Assembly (NCBI RefSeq): GCF_000004075.3
Contig: NC_026661.2
Location: 3,534,001 to 3,598,000, forward strand
Direction of reading: 5' to 3'
DNA length: 64,000 nt
Origin: Cucumis sativus
Taxonomy: Eukaryota > Streptophyta > Magnoliopsida > Cucurbitales > Cucurbitaceae
Positions 21,659-34,880 of the stretch are shown piece after piece. Each line of letters opens with the position of its first letter. Positions within the stretch are counted from its first letter, which is position 1. The translations under genes and the position numbers were made by a program. The notes under the pieces are model-generated. The model was not told where the DNA came from, ran no database searches, and was given only the letters and a program-made list of their open reading frames with translations.

Positions 21659-24600
21659 ATGGATCAGTTTAAGAAAGAAGAAGAAGAAGAGTTGTTAGAG
21701 CCAGTGAGCCCTACTGCTCAATGCTTCAACTCATCTGCATTGTCTATTTCTGTTATTGCTGTTTTGGAATTTGAAATTCCTATTGATGAAGTTCAAATTA
21801 TGTGTTATGCTAAGGATCTCATTCCTCTCAACCCCTTGTTTAGTTCTATTATGGTACTTTCTCAAACTTCACCATTTAATTGCTTACTTCTATCTTGTTT
21901 ACTTCTATTATGGTAATTTCTCCAACTTCACTTTTTAATTGCTTATACTCTCTTTTTTCATACTCATCGTGTGTTTTTTCTCTGTCTCTCACTATCTCAA
22001 CTAAATAGTTCTAATTATTCGATTAGATCATAAGTTTAATCTCTCATATTTTTCATTATATGTTGTGTTCAAATACAGAAATATAATATTCAAAAAGCTA
22101 AAGATCACTTTGTTCATGTTCAATCTTTTTTTTCTTACAGAAATGGCAAATGGATATTAGAGAAAATACATAAGAGTAAAACTTGTCTAGATTTGCAAAT
22201 ATAGCATATTTTTTAAAACATAATTATGTTTGTTTAGTATTCTAATTTTACTCTTTGGGTATATCAGTGATGCAAACTAAAATTGATATCGGAAAAAATC
22301 TAAACTAAGATGTAAATTTCATATGTGTATTAGTTGATGGGTTCTTTTCAAAACTTATTTATAAATATAATAAAAAGAATTTGTCATAAACATCTATCAA
22401 TTCGTATCATTGTAATCTATCACTAATCAATAATTAAAATTTGTTATATTTATAAATACTTTTAACAACTTTGTCGTTTGAAACAATTACCTAACATCAA
22501 ATATACGTAGTATCTAATATATTTAATATTTGGTTATATCGAAAGAAGATAGTTCGATATATTATAGCATATTTCAAGTGTATCAGTTGTCAACATTAAT
22601 CCAGTTAGAATGATTACCAACAGGTGGATGATATAAACGGAGAGAGAAAATGGAAGAAAGTTGAAGTGAATCTTGAAGAACATATCTTAGTGCCAACATT
22701 CCCCTCAAATTTGTCAGTAGTTGATGACATCAATTATGATGCATATTTCAATAAATATATTACAAATTTGGGTGCCCAAGAGTTAGCCAAAAACAAACCC
22801 TTGTGGGAAATTCATATCATAAAGTATCCAACAAGTAACGCAGCTGCTAATTTAATTCTCAAGTTTCACCATTCACTTGGAGATGGCTATTCTGTGATGG
22901 GCCTTCTTATTTCAAGCATGAAAAGGGCAGACAATCCTTCTCTTCCCTTAACTTTTCCTTCAAGGAAAATTAATTCAGATGATCACAATAATAAAAATTT
23001 AAGGCATGTTTTAAATTATGTGCCTTCATTTATGAATAGTGTTTTAGATTTTGGATGGAGCATTATCAAAAGCAGTGTTCTTGAAGATGATTTGACACCT
23101 ATAAGATCTGGTGGTGATGGTGTGGAGTTTAGGCCAGTTGCAATATGTACAATCTCATTCTCTCTTCATCAAATCAAACAAATCAAATCCAAACTTAGAG
23201 TGGTATGATTTAATTTTTCCCTTTTATCTATGGATATAAAATTAACTATTGTTTAAAAACTTATTTAAGCAAATGTAGGACACACTCGAATAGAGTAGAT
23301 TTGGCTAACGAAATGATGATGTGGTAATTTCATTTGGTATTTAGTTTTTAGTAGTTTTTTTTTTATATATATATATATTGCAAATAAAATATTTATGTTT
23401 GCATTTTCCTACCTTGCATAATAGGGTTCTAATTTTTTATTTTTTTTTGAATTTTTAGAGCACACTCCAATTGTTTAGTTGAAATCTAAGGACAAAGTTA
23501 AGTTGTGAGAAATGATTTTATTAGTTTTGAGAATTTGTGATAAAAAAACATTTGACATTGAATAGCTAAAACCTAGAACGAGTAACTTTCAAGCTAAGTT
23601 TTTCAATAAATTTGAAGAGTCGCAACACTTGAACCGGAAAATTACTCACTCTATACTTGAGCTAATCAATGTCAAATATTTTTTTATCAATAGTTAAAAA
23701 TAAGAAAATCAAACAATTACTAAATAAAACTTGAAACCCTAATTTGTTGGTTTTTTTCGAGATGAGTTTAGAATTTTTTTTCTTTTCCACAACATGGAAA
23801 CCAATTAAAAAGTGGTTTTGAAATTGGTCAATTTCAAATTCAATCCAAGCTGCTTCAAGGCATAATAAGTTGAAATGTCTTGGAGTTAAATGCAACATCA
23901 AACGCCGTTTGACACTACGCCGTGCTTGCTATACATGGCCCTGAAGCAATGTGCATGGTGACGCTCTTGCGTTCTCTATGTTTGGCTTTAGTGATTGCAA
24001 AAAAAAAAAACTTTTCAAGATTAAAGACATGTCGATTTTAAAACTTCAAGGATTGAATAGCTGATACAGAATTGATCAAATCACTCTGCAACTTATAAAT
24101 GTGAATTCATGTTTGTAGACAATCAACGATGTGATCACATGAATAATATTTTTGGGAATTCGATTATACATGCATGAGACTTGTCCCGAGTCAATCCAAT
24201 CTAACTCAACAACAATTGTTTTACTCAACACAAGGATGTTTGGAAATTACAAGTCTGTAGAAGATATGCTAAAACCCAACTCAAATGCCCCATGGGGGAA
24301 TCGCCTTGCCCTACTGCTTATTGACATTCCAAAACTCACTGATTATGAGCTTTCAAACCCAATCCAATTCATCAAAGCCGCACAAAAGTTGATCAAGAGG
24401 AAGAGATATTCTTATGCTACTTTCCTCCTTGACAAGCTCATGGAGATGGTGCATAAACTTAAAGGCCCAGAGGTATGTACGTAAATCTAATTTCTATTCT
24501 CATAATATATCTACTTTTGATCACATTTGTTACATTTTGAAATCTAAAGATATTAACTAAATATTGTACTGCAACCCTTCAAGCTTGGTGTGGTCAAGTA

Positions 24601-25376
24601 TAATTAGTTTATAAAACTTTTAGCATGTACGTATTAAATTTTTTGACATAGGTAGCAGCCAAATACATGTACAAGATGGTTAGAAATTCAAGCTTAAGCA
24701 TATCAAATATGATCGGACCAAAGGAGAAAATGGCTCTGCTTGGCCACCCGGCAAAAGGAGTCTACTTCATCCTTTTTGGTATACCTCAGGTAGGGTTGAT
24801 ATGAACAGGGTTGATATGAATGGTAATATTTTGCTATATTTAAAAATCTTTTCACTAGTTTTGTTATTTTAAAACAATTATCCTCTCGCGTGCTAAGGTT
24901 ATAATTAATAAATAATAGTTTTATTAAAAGAATTTAAACAAAAATACTTTTTTAAAAAAATTATAAATTCGTGAATAGTTAATTCAAACACGTCCTAATT
25001 ATTTGTTATTATTTAAATGGAAGAAATATGGTACCATTCCAACTCTTAATTAAGTACATTGATGCAAAAGAACTTTAAATGATTTTTTACAAATATATAA
25101 ACTGGAGAAGAATTGAATTTCTGACTTCTAAATTCATAATACAATACTTCACTAGCTAATTGTGCTATTCTTACATGTTCATGAGAGAATTATAATAATT
25201 TAGTTGTTTGTTAATATTTGCAGAGTTTGATAATAACAATGGTAAGCTACATGGAAAATTTGAGGATTGCCTTTGGGAGTGAGAAAGAATTTATAGATCA
25301 AGAGAAACTCACATCTTGTATGAAAACAGCTTTCGAGCATATGTATAAGGCAGCTTCCGTTGATGTTTCCATTTAA
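21659..25376 (+). pseudogene. WSD: WS/DGAT-like acyltransferase, cluster copy 2, one in-frame stop
   Basis: Exons 21659-21853, 22624-23202, 24119-24472, 24652-24789 and 25224-25376 match copy 1 in structure. Exons 3 and 4 have identical lengths (354 and 138 bp), all splice sites are good, and HHSLGDG is kept at 147-153. The only lesion seen is TGA at 24140-24142, early in exon 3, where copy 1 has GGA (glycine in the TVNDVVAGM segment). A transcript would encode 265 residues, keeping the catalytic motif but losing the DUF1298 half. Everything after the stop is still open in frame, so inactivation, if real, is recent. It could also be a sequencing error or a line-specific allele. Intron 1 carries an AT-rich repeat (about 22195-22500). 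Confidence 0.85.
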
Positions 25377-28037
25377 AAATTGTATATCAATTGAAAGTTA
25401 TGAGAATTGTTATGGATCAAAATATAGTAAAAATAAACTTAAATAAATCAGAGAAGGTTTGATGGATATTTCAATATAATATACTAATATTTTCATTTTC
25501 ATTGATACATTTGCATTGGTAATGAAAAGATGGGTTTATCCACATTAAATTTGAACATATATCCCCACACCAACAATGAAAAATGATAACTTTTTTTTAA
25601 AAAAATATTTTTGGTTTTGAAGATCAGTTGCATTCCAATTAGCACTATTTTTTTGTTTCTTTTTAGGAGCAGCATTTAAAATAAAAAATAAAAAATTAGA
25701 GATTATGGTTTAAAAAATTTGGGGCTATCCCTCCAACAATCTTGGACATGCATGTTTAATCCAAAAATTATATGTGGTTTGTTTTGATAATCTTGGACGA
25801 TGAACCCTTGTGTGGTGTTTCAATTAGTTCTTTGGGATGAATATTGTTGATTGATCTTGAACCTCATCTATTTAATGCATTTGGAAAAGTGGAGATTTTG
25901 ATATGATCATAGTTTTCAAAATGTCAAGAGCATCTACTTGAAAGTTACAGAATATATCCTTAATTATTTAAGGATTGTATTGACCTCAAATTGAGTTTTC
26001 AATATGTTTGTACATATTATTCACTTACAATACTTAAATTTTATGTATGATCAGAAGCAAGAATATTTCTCAAAACTCTTCTTAGAACAAATTTCCAATG
26101 AAAGCATGCTTGATATAAATGCTTTTGAATAAATTTCGTTCTTTTTTCTTCAGCGTACTGTTAGATCTAGACAATATCGAAAATGCGTTGGATATATTTT
26201 ATGTTTAAGAAGTAGATTTCGGTACACACGATCTATATAAAGACTAAAGAATATATAATAGTTGTTTATTGTTACTAATATATTATGAAGTATGTTAATT
26301 AATTTACAAAGATTTGGTTTAACTATGTTCTAATTGTTCTATGATGTTAATTAGCATCATAATTATTTTGCATATATATGCTCCTATAGCTAAGATTACT
26401 GAGATTTAAAAATATACTCGTGTGAGTTTTTATCTTGCTATGTTCTATTCTTTTCTAGTTTTAGCTATGACTGCAAGCATGATTTATGGGTCTTATGATG
26501 AGCTATTTTCTAGATGGGAGTAGTGTGAAACATGATCTAATTACTTTTGTTGGTTTAAACTTTACATCAATTCGTAGAGCATTAAACATCCTGAAAATGT
26601 GCAAGTCATCGATCTGTGTGTTGGAACATGCAATCTTCTCTATATGGTTCTAATTTTATGGGATGCCCCCAAAGGAGGGACAAAAACAAAAAATCTAGCT
26701 TGCTGTCAAATATTTACTCTAGTTTGTCTTCTAACCAAGTTATATGATTACCTATTGATTGCTATGTTAATTGATGGTATCTAATTCAACATTGTTCAAA
26801 CTTTCGTAAGTTAGTTGTCAATAAGACAATGCTATTATTTTAATGCTTTCTATGAGCTGTTAACCTGATGAAAACTAATTAAAGGTTTGGATGGTTTAAT
26901 TGTTAGTGGCAGACTGCAGTAAATATATGTTTTTTTTACTATGGTTGGTGCTTTTGTTCGATTGCACCAATATTTTAGTAGTTTATGTTAAGTAATTGTG
27001 CAAACTGCAGAAGAATTGGGATTCTTCAAGTCACTCACTGAATTAAATTGGTAACTGCTTGTTAATACACTTTTGGTCTTGGATTGGATGATTTCTTGAA
27101 ACAATTATGTACTTGAATTAAGACATGTTTGAGTCTCATAGTTAATTTGAAAAATGTTTGACATGTAGTTTTACTGATTATTCAATTCCAAAGGAAAAGG
27201 TATACTTTAAAACTCAACTCATCCTGATAGTTATGTCTTAGAAATCGATTTGCAAAGTTCCAAATGTCAATGTTGACAAAAATATCAAAATCTTAATCTT
27301 TAACAACGTGGATGAAAATATTGACGAAATTAATATTTCTTTTGTTAAATCACTGACTGTCAAAAAATTTAATTGGGTTTCATGGTAAATAATTTATTAA
27401 GAATTAGAATTCAAACAATAGATCTTAAAGTAATTTTCATAGTAGTTTGGGTTGGTTCTACCTATTTGTTAAAATCAAATTAATTGAAATTTTCAAATGT
27501 TAAAAAAAACTAAACAAATTCAATATACCACATTATTGTGTACATCAAATCTCATGATACCAAGACCTTACTAATAAAAAATATAGAAGGTACCGTAAAT
27601 ATTTTGCTCCCTTTTATCATTTTTAATAATTTAGGAGAAAAGCCTTGTTTTTATTAAGAAAAAGAGACCTCTCTTCTTCCATAAGCTTCCTTTTGGTAAG
27701 GTTTAGTTGAGTCTATTTAGGAAGAGTTCGTTGTATATTTGATTAGACCTTTTGAGCCTAAAGGCTTTGTTCAACAATTCAACTAGCTCTACCTTCATTT
27801 TTGTTCGATTATTTTTTAATATAAAAAATTATTTCATTGTTCAATAATAATAGTAGTATATTAATAGTCAACCTGGAGATAGCTTATACATCGATTTAAT
27901 GCACGATCATTCAAGGATTAATTACTAATGCATTGAAACTAAAATTTTCTATTTGTGGTCTTGAAAAAGACATTATAAGAAGCTTTTAGGTTTCATAGAT
28001 GAAATATTTTTATTTTTATTTTTTTCACTTTTTGAAA
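25377..28037. other. intergenic between converging copies 2 (+) and 3 (-)
   Basis: 2.7 kb between two 3' ends. It is AT-rich with a few stretches of more balanced composition (about 26440-26760 and 27640-27790). These contain only short frames without recognisable motifs. No gene, RNA or repeat could be supported. Confidence 0.5.
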
Positions 28038-31000
28038 TTAAAGCTTTTGTTTAATTACTGCTTTTGCTAGTATCCTTTGGAAAGCATCTTCAATGCATAC
28101 TTTCAATTTCTGTTGATTTATGAAGCACTTCTCACCTCCAAATACAATCCTCAGGTCTCCCATGTAACTCACAATTGTTATCATTAGACTCTACAATCAA
28201 AGACAAAAAGATATGTTAAATATATATACTAATTATATATATAAATTATATATTTTGGTCTTTTAATTTAAGTCTGAGATTTGAGTTGTCTATGTAACTT
28301 TTAGGATGTGTTTAGGATAAAGAGTAAAGTTGTGAAGTTTTGGAAATATTGAATCCTCGAGATGTCGTTCAAGATAGTGCCCTTTAAGATTCAACATTTT
28401 TCATACGGATTTTTTTTCCCCAGAGAAAATTAAGTTGTGATCATATACCTGAGGCATGCCAGGAACCGTAAAGTATAAGCCTTTAACTGGAAGATTGACC
28501 AAAGCCATTTTCTCCACAGGTCCAATCATATTTGATATCATAATGCTTGAATTTTTTAGCTTCCTTTTGAACAACTTTGCTCCAATCTAACTCACAAACA
28601 CATACATAGTCATACACGAGATCATGATATAAGAAAAGGTATAATTAATGGGCCAAAGTAGTTCTCACCTCAGGGCCAGTGACATTCTTCAGAATTTCAA
28701 AAACTTTAGCAGCCAAAAAAACAGAGAGAGGGCTTCTTTGCAACATGATTTTTTCTTTGACTTTCTCCACAAATTCCAAAGGGGTTGATGAAACAACAGG
28801 AGAATCAATTAGCTTTGGTATTGGAATTGGCAAGAAAGCAATTTTATTTCCCCATGGTGCATCACTGTCTTTCTTGACCATTTCTTTAACTGATTTATAA
28901 GCTTTGGCCTTTCTTGTATTCAGTAGAATCAATGCACTTGAATTTGCTCCACTTGATTCGGGGTTATGTTCTTGCATGTACAATCGAATTCCCAAGAATA
29001 TGATTCCAGTGAGTACATCATTAACGCTCTGTTTAATAAACAAATTCAAAATCACATCGAGAGAAAGTTATTAAAAATATTAATGTCAACAGAAATATAG
29101 TATTCATTTTAAAATGTATAAACAAAGCTTTTTATGTAATAAAAGATTTGGAACTTTTAATTTCAATGACAATAGTATAAGCAAGAAAAATTTAACTGGG
29201 GTGAGAAAATGAATTCAATATGAGATAGAGAAATTTGGATATATGGATGAGAAGAATGAGAGAGAAAGATAGAGATGTGTGTGGACATATGATGGGGAAA
29301 TTAAAAGAGATGCAAAGTTAGAAATAGATGGATGAAAGGGAAGAAAAATGCAAATCTTTAATAACCGATTAAATTGAGTTGTACGTGTGTCCATAATTGG
29401 ATTGACATGGTTTTATCTTTAAAATTAATTGTTAGTGAGATGACACTGACTTATATATCTTATCAAGATTATGAGTTATCACTCATTTTTTCTATATGTT
29501 ATAACTCATTACCTGTTATACATGCTAACATAATGCTTTAATAAAAATCAAGGGCAGCTTATGTATATGTTACGTGTTAAGAAAATGAAGTTAATTAATA
29601 TCGTTAAAAGAAAAAACTTTCACACTTTTGTCCATATTATAGGTATAGATAATATTTAATTATATGATAACATGTCGTTAAATTTCCCGATGTATCGATC
29701 ACCTCGAATCGTCAAGTGTCAATTGACATATAGATAGATATTTAATTTTATAAATTTTGCTAGGTTGGTAAAAGAATAGAAGATATATATATGATGAATT
29801 AATTTACAAAGAAAAGATAAAAGGAGTATACCGCATTAAGCTTATTCTTGATTTGTTTGATTTGATCAAGAGAAAAGGTCATGGTTGATATGGCAATTGG
29901 CTTAACAAGCTGCATGGAATCTTTTTGTGGTTTGATGGGCGTTGGATCATCTTCAACGAAAGTGTTCTTCATGATACTCCATCCAAAGTTCAACACGAAG
30001 TTGGAAATGGAAGAGAAAAAGCGAGCTGGGAAATGGCTAAGACGAAAAAATTTGGGTTCGTTTCCGGGTTGTTTTGATCGTTGTCTAGACGGAAAAGTGA
30101 GAGGAAGAGAAGGATCGTCGGCCCTCTTAAGGCAACTTAAAAGAGTGTTCATGAGACAAAATCCATCGGCTATAGAGTGATGAACCTTGAAAATTATACT
30201 ACATGTTGCATGGGTTGTAGGGTAATTGAAAACATGAATTTCCCACAAAGGAATGGCCTGTGAAAATGGTTTTGTGGCTGTTTTTGTTGCATATTCATCA
30301 AAGTAAGCATCATATTCATATGATGAGAGTTCCATTGGGAAATTTGGTATGTAAATATGGTCTTTTGGGTTAACCTTAGTTGTCTTCCATTTTCTCTCTT
30401 CAGTCTTTTCTTTCACCTGCATGCCAATTCCCAAAATCTCATCATCTAATTTAAGTTGATAGGTTATAGTAATAAGTAAATTGAATCCTTTTTTTTTTTT
30501 TTCATATTATGAAACCCTATGCCTCTTAAACTTCTGTTTAGTGCAAAATAATGTGTAAGACAAGGATTTAAACATCCAAGGGTTCCCAAAAAATGAGATA
30601 TAATAGCACAACATAATTATTCTCTTGTCTATCTACTGTTTAGTTTATGTGGGTGTGCATACGTGTTCGAGCCCCATCCAAATCTTGGTCCGAGCCTCCA
30701 TCTACTTTAACTATTGAACTTCGAATAAAGAACTCCTTTAAATCTTATTTAATAATTAGAGTGGTATTAGTTCTCATAAATATTATATATTGTTGTTTTA
30801 TATATTTTTTTCTAAAGAAATATTTAAAATCTCATAGTTAGCCAAATTTCAAAAAGCAATAAAAGATCATAGTTTTCAAAACACATACCATCACTTAAGT
30901 GAAGAATAATTGACCTAGAAAATTTTAGAAAATTCAAAAGTAGAACCCAGGTTTAAAAGATTTATAATTGAAAACAAAACATAGTTATCAAACACCTACC

Positions 31001-31438
31001 TTTAAGAAATTATTTTAAAGAAATTATTTTAAAGAAATTTAGGTTTCATTATTGTTTTTTTTTTTCAATTTAAATTAGTTTCAACAAACTATCACCAATC
31101 TATTGTCATTAATAATATACTATATAATTAATTCCCATTCAACTCAAAAACTTAACCATATGGTAGATGTGTTAAGAGTTAAACTAAATGTAACATATGA
31201 TTTAGACATATATTTCTATCTCAAAAGAGAGAAATTTGAAGAAAGAGAGAACCATGATTGAAGTGAAACGTGGGTTGGCAGGGACGAGAACATCAGTGAC
31301 AATGGAGGATATGTCTTCCCATGAAGAGATTGGAGTTTCAAGCTCAATCACACCCAAAACAGAAACACACATTTCACAAGTGTTGAAGTATTGGCTCAAA
31401 GGGCTCATGGGTGCTGTTGAATCTTCATAAATCTCCAT
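28038..31438 (-). CDS. WSD: WS/DGAT-like O-acyltransferase, cluster copy 3 (intact, inverted)
   Basis: Minus strand. Exons in order: 31253-31438, 29832-30416, 28669-29028, 28449-28586 and 28038-28190, all phase 0, giving 473 aa. It has the same domain plan as copy 1: MSPLSQYFN near the start, PLWEIH (117-122), the catalytic HHxxxDG as HHSIADG (141-147), then the DUF1298-like part with LILLNTRKAKAY, DAPWGNKIAF, IMISNMIGP and SYMGDLRIVFGGEKCFIN. The C-terminus ends ...KAVIKQKL. Sequence is clearly more distant from copies 1 and 2 than these are from each other, for example SIADG against SLGDG. Exon 4 again is 138 bp. No stop or frameshift was seen. Expected role: acyl-CoA-dependent ester formation in wax or acylglycerol synthesis; substrate unknown. 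Confidence 0.91.
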
Positions 31439-33739
31439 TATTATTATGAGTACAAATTAATAATGTGTGTACGATAATATTCTTTCAATAATGCCTACAA
31501 AAATATTCAAAAGCTATGTTAGTTACCTATTTTTAGAAGTGTTTAAAAAAAAAACCATTTATTAAAAGTATAAAACACGAAAAATTTGAAGTGCTCATCC
31601 AATTTATTACTATTCTCGCTAAGATCCATTTAAATGTTGAATTTTAAAGAAACTCAGTACATTATTAACGTTTATATAATCACATCCAAAATATAGTGAT
31701 CAAGCTTTAAATGATTATAAGGATAAACAAACATGAATTTCAAAGATCAAACATAAGAAAAAAATGAAATAACTCTTTAAAGCATCAAATCACCAAACGA
31801 CTTAAGCTAGTTTTCCACTCCAAAATTAGAAAGAAAATTAAAATGTGTATGTATTTTGCTTAAAGAAGGAAAGAAGGTGATATACCGATATGATCCCAAT
31901 AAGCTTGGATGATTTTGGAATAAGAAAGGGAAGATTTTGAAACATTTATAGAGGAGTACTACATTAAGTTGATTGAAAATGTAGATGGAAAAATTAAATG
32001 TATGTATCTAATTTAAGCTTGGTAGTTGTACGTGGGTCGTCACCTTCGAGACAAAGTTCAACATGTTTTTCATGGAGATTAGATGGACGTACACACTATT
32101 AATTTTAAATTCATTTGATTCTTTCTTCAATTTGAATCATCATCTTTTTTCCAAATATATGTTTTTTCCCTTATCACTCTTTCCTTGTTATTATTTGTAT
32201 TTTTACATTATGTGGTGTCAAATTTAATTATATATATACCTACAAGTGTTGGTTACAGTTGGGTTTGTACCCATCTCTTTTGTACATCTCTATTGGTAAT
32301 ATTATATAGAAATGTGTCATATAACACTTTTTCTAATGATTTTGTTTCTTTGTTTATAAAGAAAAAGAGAGCATGGGATTAGATATAGAATATAGTTTAC
32401 ATTGCACTTAGTTATTGCTTTTTAACATGTCTCTCTTACTAACTATTTAATACATGTATATTGTGATCGAGCCCTATGCTGAGTTGCTTAGAGTGTTTTG
32501 TGTTAATAATAATAAGACTTTTCAGCTATAGAAATTCCATTTCAAATATATCTTTACAACTTTGAAAAGGTGTTATTTTAGCTGTTGAAAATTCTGATAT
32601 TTTTTCTCAAAAGTAGTTTTAGATGGCTTTCAACGTTAAATTTATGTATGAAAAACTTGTATACATTGGATTTGTGCCTTAAAGTCTCCCAATTCATTAA
32701 TATTATGTTTGCAAGATAATATTATATTATATTATTCAAAACTCAAAAGTTATTAGTATACGTAATCTTTAACAATAGGAGGAGACATATAAGATAAACT
32801 TATTTAGAAAATAATAATCAATAGCTAGGGTTAAAGGTACCTAGACACTTTCCTGAGTAATATTATAGATATACAACTCACTTTGTAATTGTTTAATTAA
32901 AAATGATTATTTGATTCAAATCATTATTCACGTGGAGGCCATATGAGCAATAGTATCATATATAATGAGATAGCTTGTATAAATCTGAACAACCTTGAAA
33001 TAATTCAACTCTCTCACTTTGTAAATTTGATAATTGAGAAGATTAATATTTAAACAAGATGATGTATATGCGACTCAATTTTAATCTGGATTGCCTTTTG
33101 ATCTCCTATCTATAAGATCTCATCCTATTTGTATTGATGAAAGCTAAGTGGTCATTGTAGCCGATTCATTGAGCCCTACGATTTTGAAGACTTTGACCAG
33201 ATAGGGAACTGAACTTATAATCTCACATGAATCTCCTGGAGGATATAAATAGATGAATCAGTTACATAATTGGGTGTTAGTTTGAAGACTTGAATAATGG
33301 GGAGCCACATTCTTACTTACCTTAGTTGTTTTGGATCATAAAGTCATTCATTCAAAGATGGAAAGTGGTTTAGGGCTTAGGGCTTATAATTAAGATGAAA
33401 TATGTAGTAAACAAATTAAACACATTTGATATATGCAATGATAATTATTAATAACTCATAAAGAATCGATTTGCAGAATGTGACCCTACAGACTACTATG
33501 CATAAAAGTACAACTCTATGTCAGTAGTGGAATGACTGTTATAGTTAATGAATAAAAGGAATTGATTATTAAAGAGTTCAAACTCATGATTTTGTATCAT
33601 TATTAGAGCTTATAATCTATAAGGTCCGTAATGTCTTCCCTCTAGCTCATATATACAATTAAGGAACAATAAGAAAATACCAAAATGAATTAACAAAACC
33701 CAAAAGTCTATAGAGAGAAAATTTATGGACATAAAAAGC

Positions 33740-34345
33740 TCAAATAACGTAACTCGTGATCAAAAAAGGCCAAAAGAGAACTCATATAACTCATGAAAAG
33801 AGTCTAGAGTATCCTAGAAAAACCCATGAAAAAGTCTAAGAAGGAGCTTAGATGACCAATAAAGGAGTCTAGCGTGATCAGAAGAGCTTAGTCTCAAAAG
33901 ACCCACGAGCGGGCCTTGGGGTTAAAGAACTTATGAGACGGCTTAAAACAAATTTATAGGACGCAATACACTAGACAGTGTAGAGGTAGTTCAATTTTAC
34001 TTTGATTGAAGGACTTAGGAGTTGTTACATGGAAGAGTTCTACCGGACTCTGCGTGAAAAACTTTAATAGAATCTATGAAAAACTTCTACAAAGCCAATG
34101 GCAAGGACCTTGTAGAATTTATGAAAGACCACTATATGACCCATGAAAGAGCTTAAATGGTCATTGGAAGAACTCTCCAGGAATCCCATGTACGACCTTG
34201 GAGAATTCATGAAAGACTTCTACAAGGTCTGATGGAGATAGACCTTAGAGGACCATGAAAGACCCTCTAGTAGAACCCCATGGAGGACTTAGTGGTCTTA
34301 GAAAATCTTAGAGGACCTATGTGTGACTTTTACAAGACCCAAGGA
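33740..34345. repeat. degenerate short-period repeat with core YATGAAAGAC
   Basis: The word YATGAAAGA/YATGAAAAA recurs at about 33792, 33825, 34075, 34121, 34144, 34207 and 34255. Accompanying words include CTTCTACAAGG, GACCTTRGAGAATT and CTTAGAGGACC. Spacing tends to about 23 or 46 bp. Composition is distinctly less AT-rich than the surroundings. Looks like an old tandem array. Confidence 0.6.
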
Positions 34346-34799
34346 ATGATTCAAAGTGATTGATCGTTAATTTGAAACTGCTCAGATCCATTAAGAAATT
34401 ACTGAAGAATTGAGTGAGTGATACACTTAAGCATCAACCACAATCTCAAATTAATTATTTGGTATTGTATTTGGCCAACGAGTAATGACTCAACGATTCA
34501 AAAAATTTAAAAGGATCTGTTATATGAGATTGTGCATCAGTTACACATTACTCAGTTATATATACAGTCAAATTCATTGCCCAACAATATGCCTAAAATC
34601 CTCTACTATTTTATACTGTCAAGTTACTCATAAATCTGAGACTAACTTGAGCGTCAAAGTTTGTGTGGCTTGACACCACACTAGTGCTCCATTTCTTTTG
34701 TCTTACAAGATGCTTAAACTATTTTTACTTAAAGTACAAATTAAGGATGGATCCATTTCTTGGGTATGAACACAAATCATTATTTAACAATAGTAAATA

Positions 34800-34880
34800 C
34801 AAATAGTAGTCTATATTGGTCTACCGCGATCCATCATTGATAGATTGTGATATTTTATAAATATTTTAGCTCACTTGAAA
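34800..34880. repeat. dispersed 'gatag/ctatcaat' repeat, copy upstream of WSD4
   Basis: Contains ATCATTGATAGATTGTGATA followed by TTTTATAAATATTTTAGCTCA. Similar pieces lie at about 35300-35410 (TTATCAATGATAGACATTAA) and 35635-35700 (TGTCTATTATCGATAGATTC). Confidence 0.45.

Noticed and set aside
26599-26784. 61-codon frame in the spacer between acyltransferase copies 2 and 3
   Set aside because: No family resemblance, no flanking splice sites that join it to another exon.
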